A stretch of DNA of 64,000 nt from Volvariella volvacea V23 (taxonomy: Eukaryota > Basidiomycota > Agaricomycetes > Agaricales > Pluteaceae): assembly GCA_000349905.1 (NCBI GenBank), contig KB722736.1, positions 2,802,754 through 2,866,753 on the forward strand, read 5' to 3'. The notes beneath the pieces are model-generated. The model was not told the origin of the DNA and searched no databases. It was given only the letters and a program-made list of their open reading frames with translations. Below, piece after piece: positions 62,938 to 64,000 of this stretch (the stretch's first letter is position 1; each line of letters opens with the position of its first letter). A program made the translations under genes and the position numbers.

Positions 62938-63733
62938 TCAATATGGTTTGTGTCGGTTCTTCTTACGTTCTTGTTCAAGCATCTTAGCCTTTCGATGGCC
63001 TATCTCCACGGGCCTAATAGCGGTATCATCCGCTTTCTTGAGTTTCACAGGCCGATTGCCCACATACTTGCCTGTCCGACTAAGTCAAATAATTGTCAGG
63101 GCATATCAGGGATCACTCACCGTCCATTTCCTTCCAAGCTTTCAAGAAGTCCTCTGGGTCTGAGAACGCAACAAATCCGTATTTAGCCTTGTGAGAGTCA
63201 ATGAGTTTGGCTGAGGGTGTGCTTATGATGCACTAACCTTTTGGCTAAGTCTATCTCGAATCACGCGTGCTTTCTGGAAGGAGGGGTACTTATTAAATGC
63301 ATTTGCCAGGACGTCATCAGAGACATCGTTGCTCAGGTCTCCGACAAAAAGACGAAACCAGGCTAATAGAATATCTTAGTATAAATCGTCGGATGATGTG
63401 ATGGAACTTACAGGGATTCCATTCCAAAAGTGTTTGATCCTCCCAGACCTTCCCCCCACCTTTACGCAATACTGTGACACGTTTTCCACCTTTTGCCAAC
63501 TTCCCTCCCGCCCCACCACGTTTGTCAATCATTGCCCCAGGAACGTACACACTTTGCTGGGCCAAAATCCCGACATCATATTCATATGCATTCGCCGGTA
63601 CGGGGGCGCTGTGAGACGACGAACTCCCTGGGATAGGGTAGGATGGGCCTTGATACGGCTTGTAGTAGGGATTGACGTCGTATGCAGCCTGCTGGTTGTA
63701 TTGTTGATACTGTTGGGTGCTGTATGGATCCAT
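62938..63733 (-). CDS. RBM42-like RNA-binding protein (one RRM)
   Basis: Protein of about 215 residues with a Tyr/Gln/Pro-rich start (MDPYSTQQYQQYNQQ). A conserved linker follows (KRVTVLRKGGGKVWEDQTLL, EWNP), then one RRM: after an intron, WFRLFVGDLSNDVSDDVLAN, FNKYPSFQKARVIRD, and KAKYGFVAFSDPEDFLKAWK. It continues GKYVGNRPVKLKKA and a basic end MLEQERKKNRHKPY with a TGA at 62938-62940. The RNP2 (LFVGDL) and RNP1 (KYGFVAF) motifs are intact. The GGGKVWEDQTLLEWNP lead-in is diagnostic of RBM42, a factor linked to splicing and RNA fate. The frame upstream of 63733 stays open, so a different start cannot be excluded. Confidence 0.88.
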
Positions 63734-64000
63734 AGACTTGGTGGTGGGATAAGTACAAACTGCTGCCTCACCACTCCTGCTGACGTCTTATGTAATTCAG
63801 CCATTTTTGGCAGAATCCTATTAGGAGAAAGCTCATCGTCGTCCACAACCCCCTCGGCCTTCGTACCCTTAAGGTATGTCCACTAGCGCTGTTCCTACGC
63901 CCCCCAGAGGACCTGGTGCGTCATTATACGCTGTGCCCTTGCATGGCATGCCAGGATTCTAGATGGATGGCGTAGCGGCAAGTTGGATGTACGTAGTTGA
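63734..64000. other. right-edge region, no gene resolved
   Basis: About 267 bases upstream of the RBM42-like gene. A minus-strand frame beginning MDDDELSPNRILPK at 63846 and a plus-strand AAG|GTATGT donor-like sequence at about 63871-63877 are both visible. Neither can be tied to a product inside the window. Part of a neighbouring gene may start here. Confidence 0.35.

Overview
The window is nuclear DNA from a filamentous basidiomycete fungus, most likely an Agaricomycete. Most genes are cut by many short introns of about 45-60 nt with GTRNGT donors and YAG acceptors. Genes are tightly packed on both strands, with spacers often under 200 bp. The products are a standard fungal housekeeping set. 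About 24 protein genes are supported, plus a 3' gene fragment at the left edge. I saw no tRNA, rRNA, transposon or CRISPR array.

Layout. 1-168: end of an unrecognised membrane protein. 749-4449 (+): PX-domain protein of the Lec1/YPR097W type. 4566-7022 (-): Spb4 DEAD-box helicase. 7287-7810 (+): CipC-like stress protein. 8028-10030 (-): NDR-family kinase (Cbk1/Orb6/Cot-1). 10254-11627 (-): unknown Pro/Gln-rich protein. 12013-13986 (-): mitochondrial PDH/BCKDH kinase. 14063-15076 (-): Mediator Med20. 15150-16898 (+): ORC4. 16984-18624 (-): unknown single-pass membrane protein. 18713-22137 (+): patatin-type lipase (Tgl3/4/5-like). 22225-23251 (+): PUB-domain protein. 23489-about 27043 (-): a fungal repeat protein, interrupted by a 99-base N gap.

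27292-28833 (+): COP9 signalosome subunit 4. 28913-32285 (-): CTK1/CDK12-like kinase with a long SR-rich N-terminus. 32674-34690 (-): DCAF6/8-like WD40 protein. 34918-36451 (-): vacuolar aspartic protease. 36570-38998 (+): BRD8/Bdc1-like bromodomain protein. 39075-50580 (-): giant Tra1/TRRAP pseudokinase. 50757-51891 (+): verprolin/WIP. 52189-53922 (+): protein disulfide isomerase with HDEL. 53995-57271 (-): gamma-tubulin complex GCP3. 57484-58285 (-): TCTP. 58445-60202 (+): Utp15. 60332-62703 (-): CTNNBL1-like protein. 62938-63733 (-): RBM42-like RRM protein.

Functional links are loose, as is normal for a fungal chromosome. Two NuA4-type subunits (BRD8-like and Tra1) sit tail to tail. Two ribosome-biogenesis factors (Spb4, Utp15) and TCTP are present. 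Several gene pairs share very short divergent promoters, and CACGTG boxes recur in them. The most unusual locus is the 23.5-27 kb gene. It appears to have grown by repeated duplication of an exon cassette: nine phase-1 introns all split the same tyrosine codon of a repeated Y-P-x-F-D-L-Y-P motif. All gene models were assembled by eye. Start codons and some splice sites are inferences, and family names rest on motif recognition, not on a database search.
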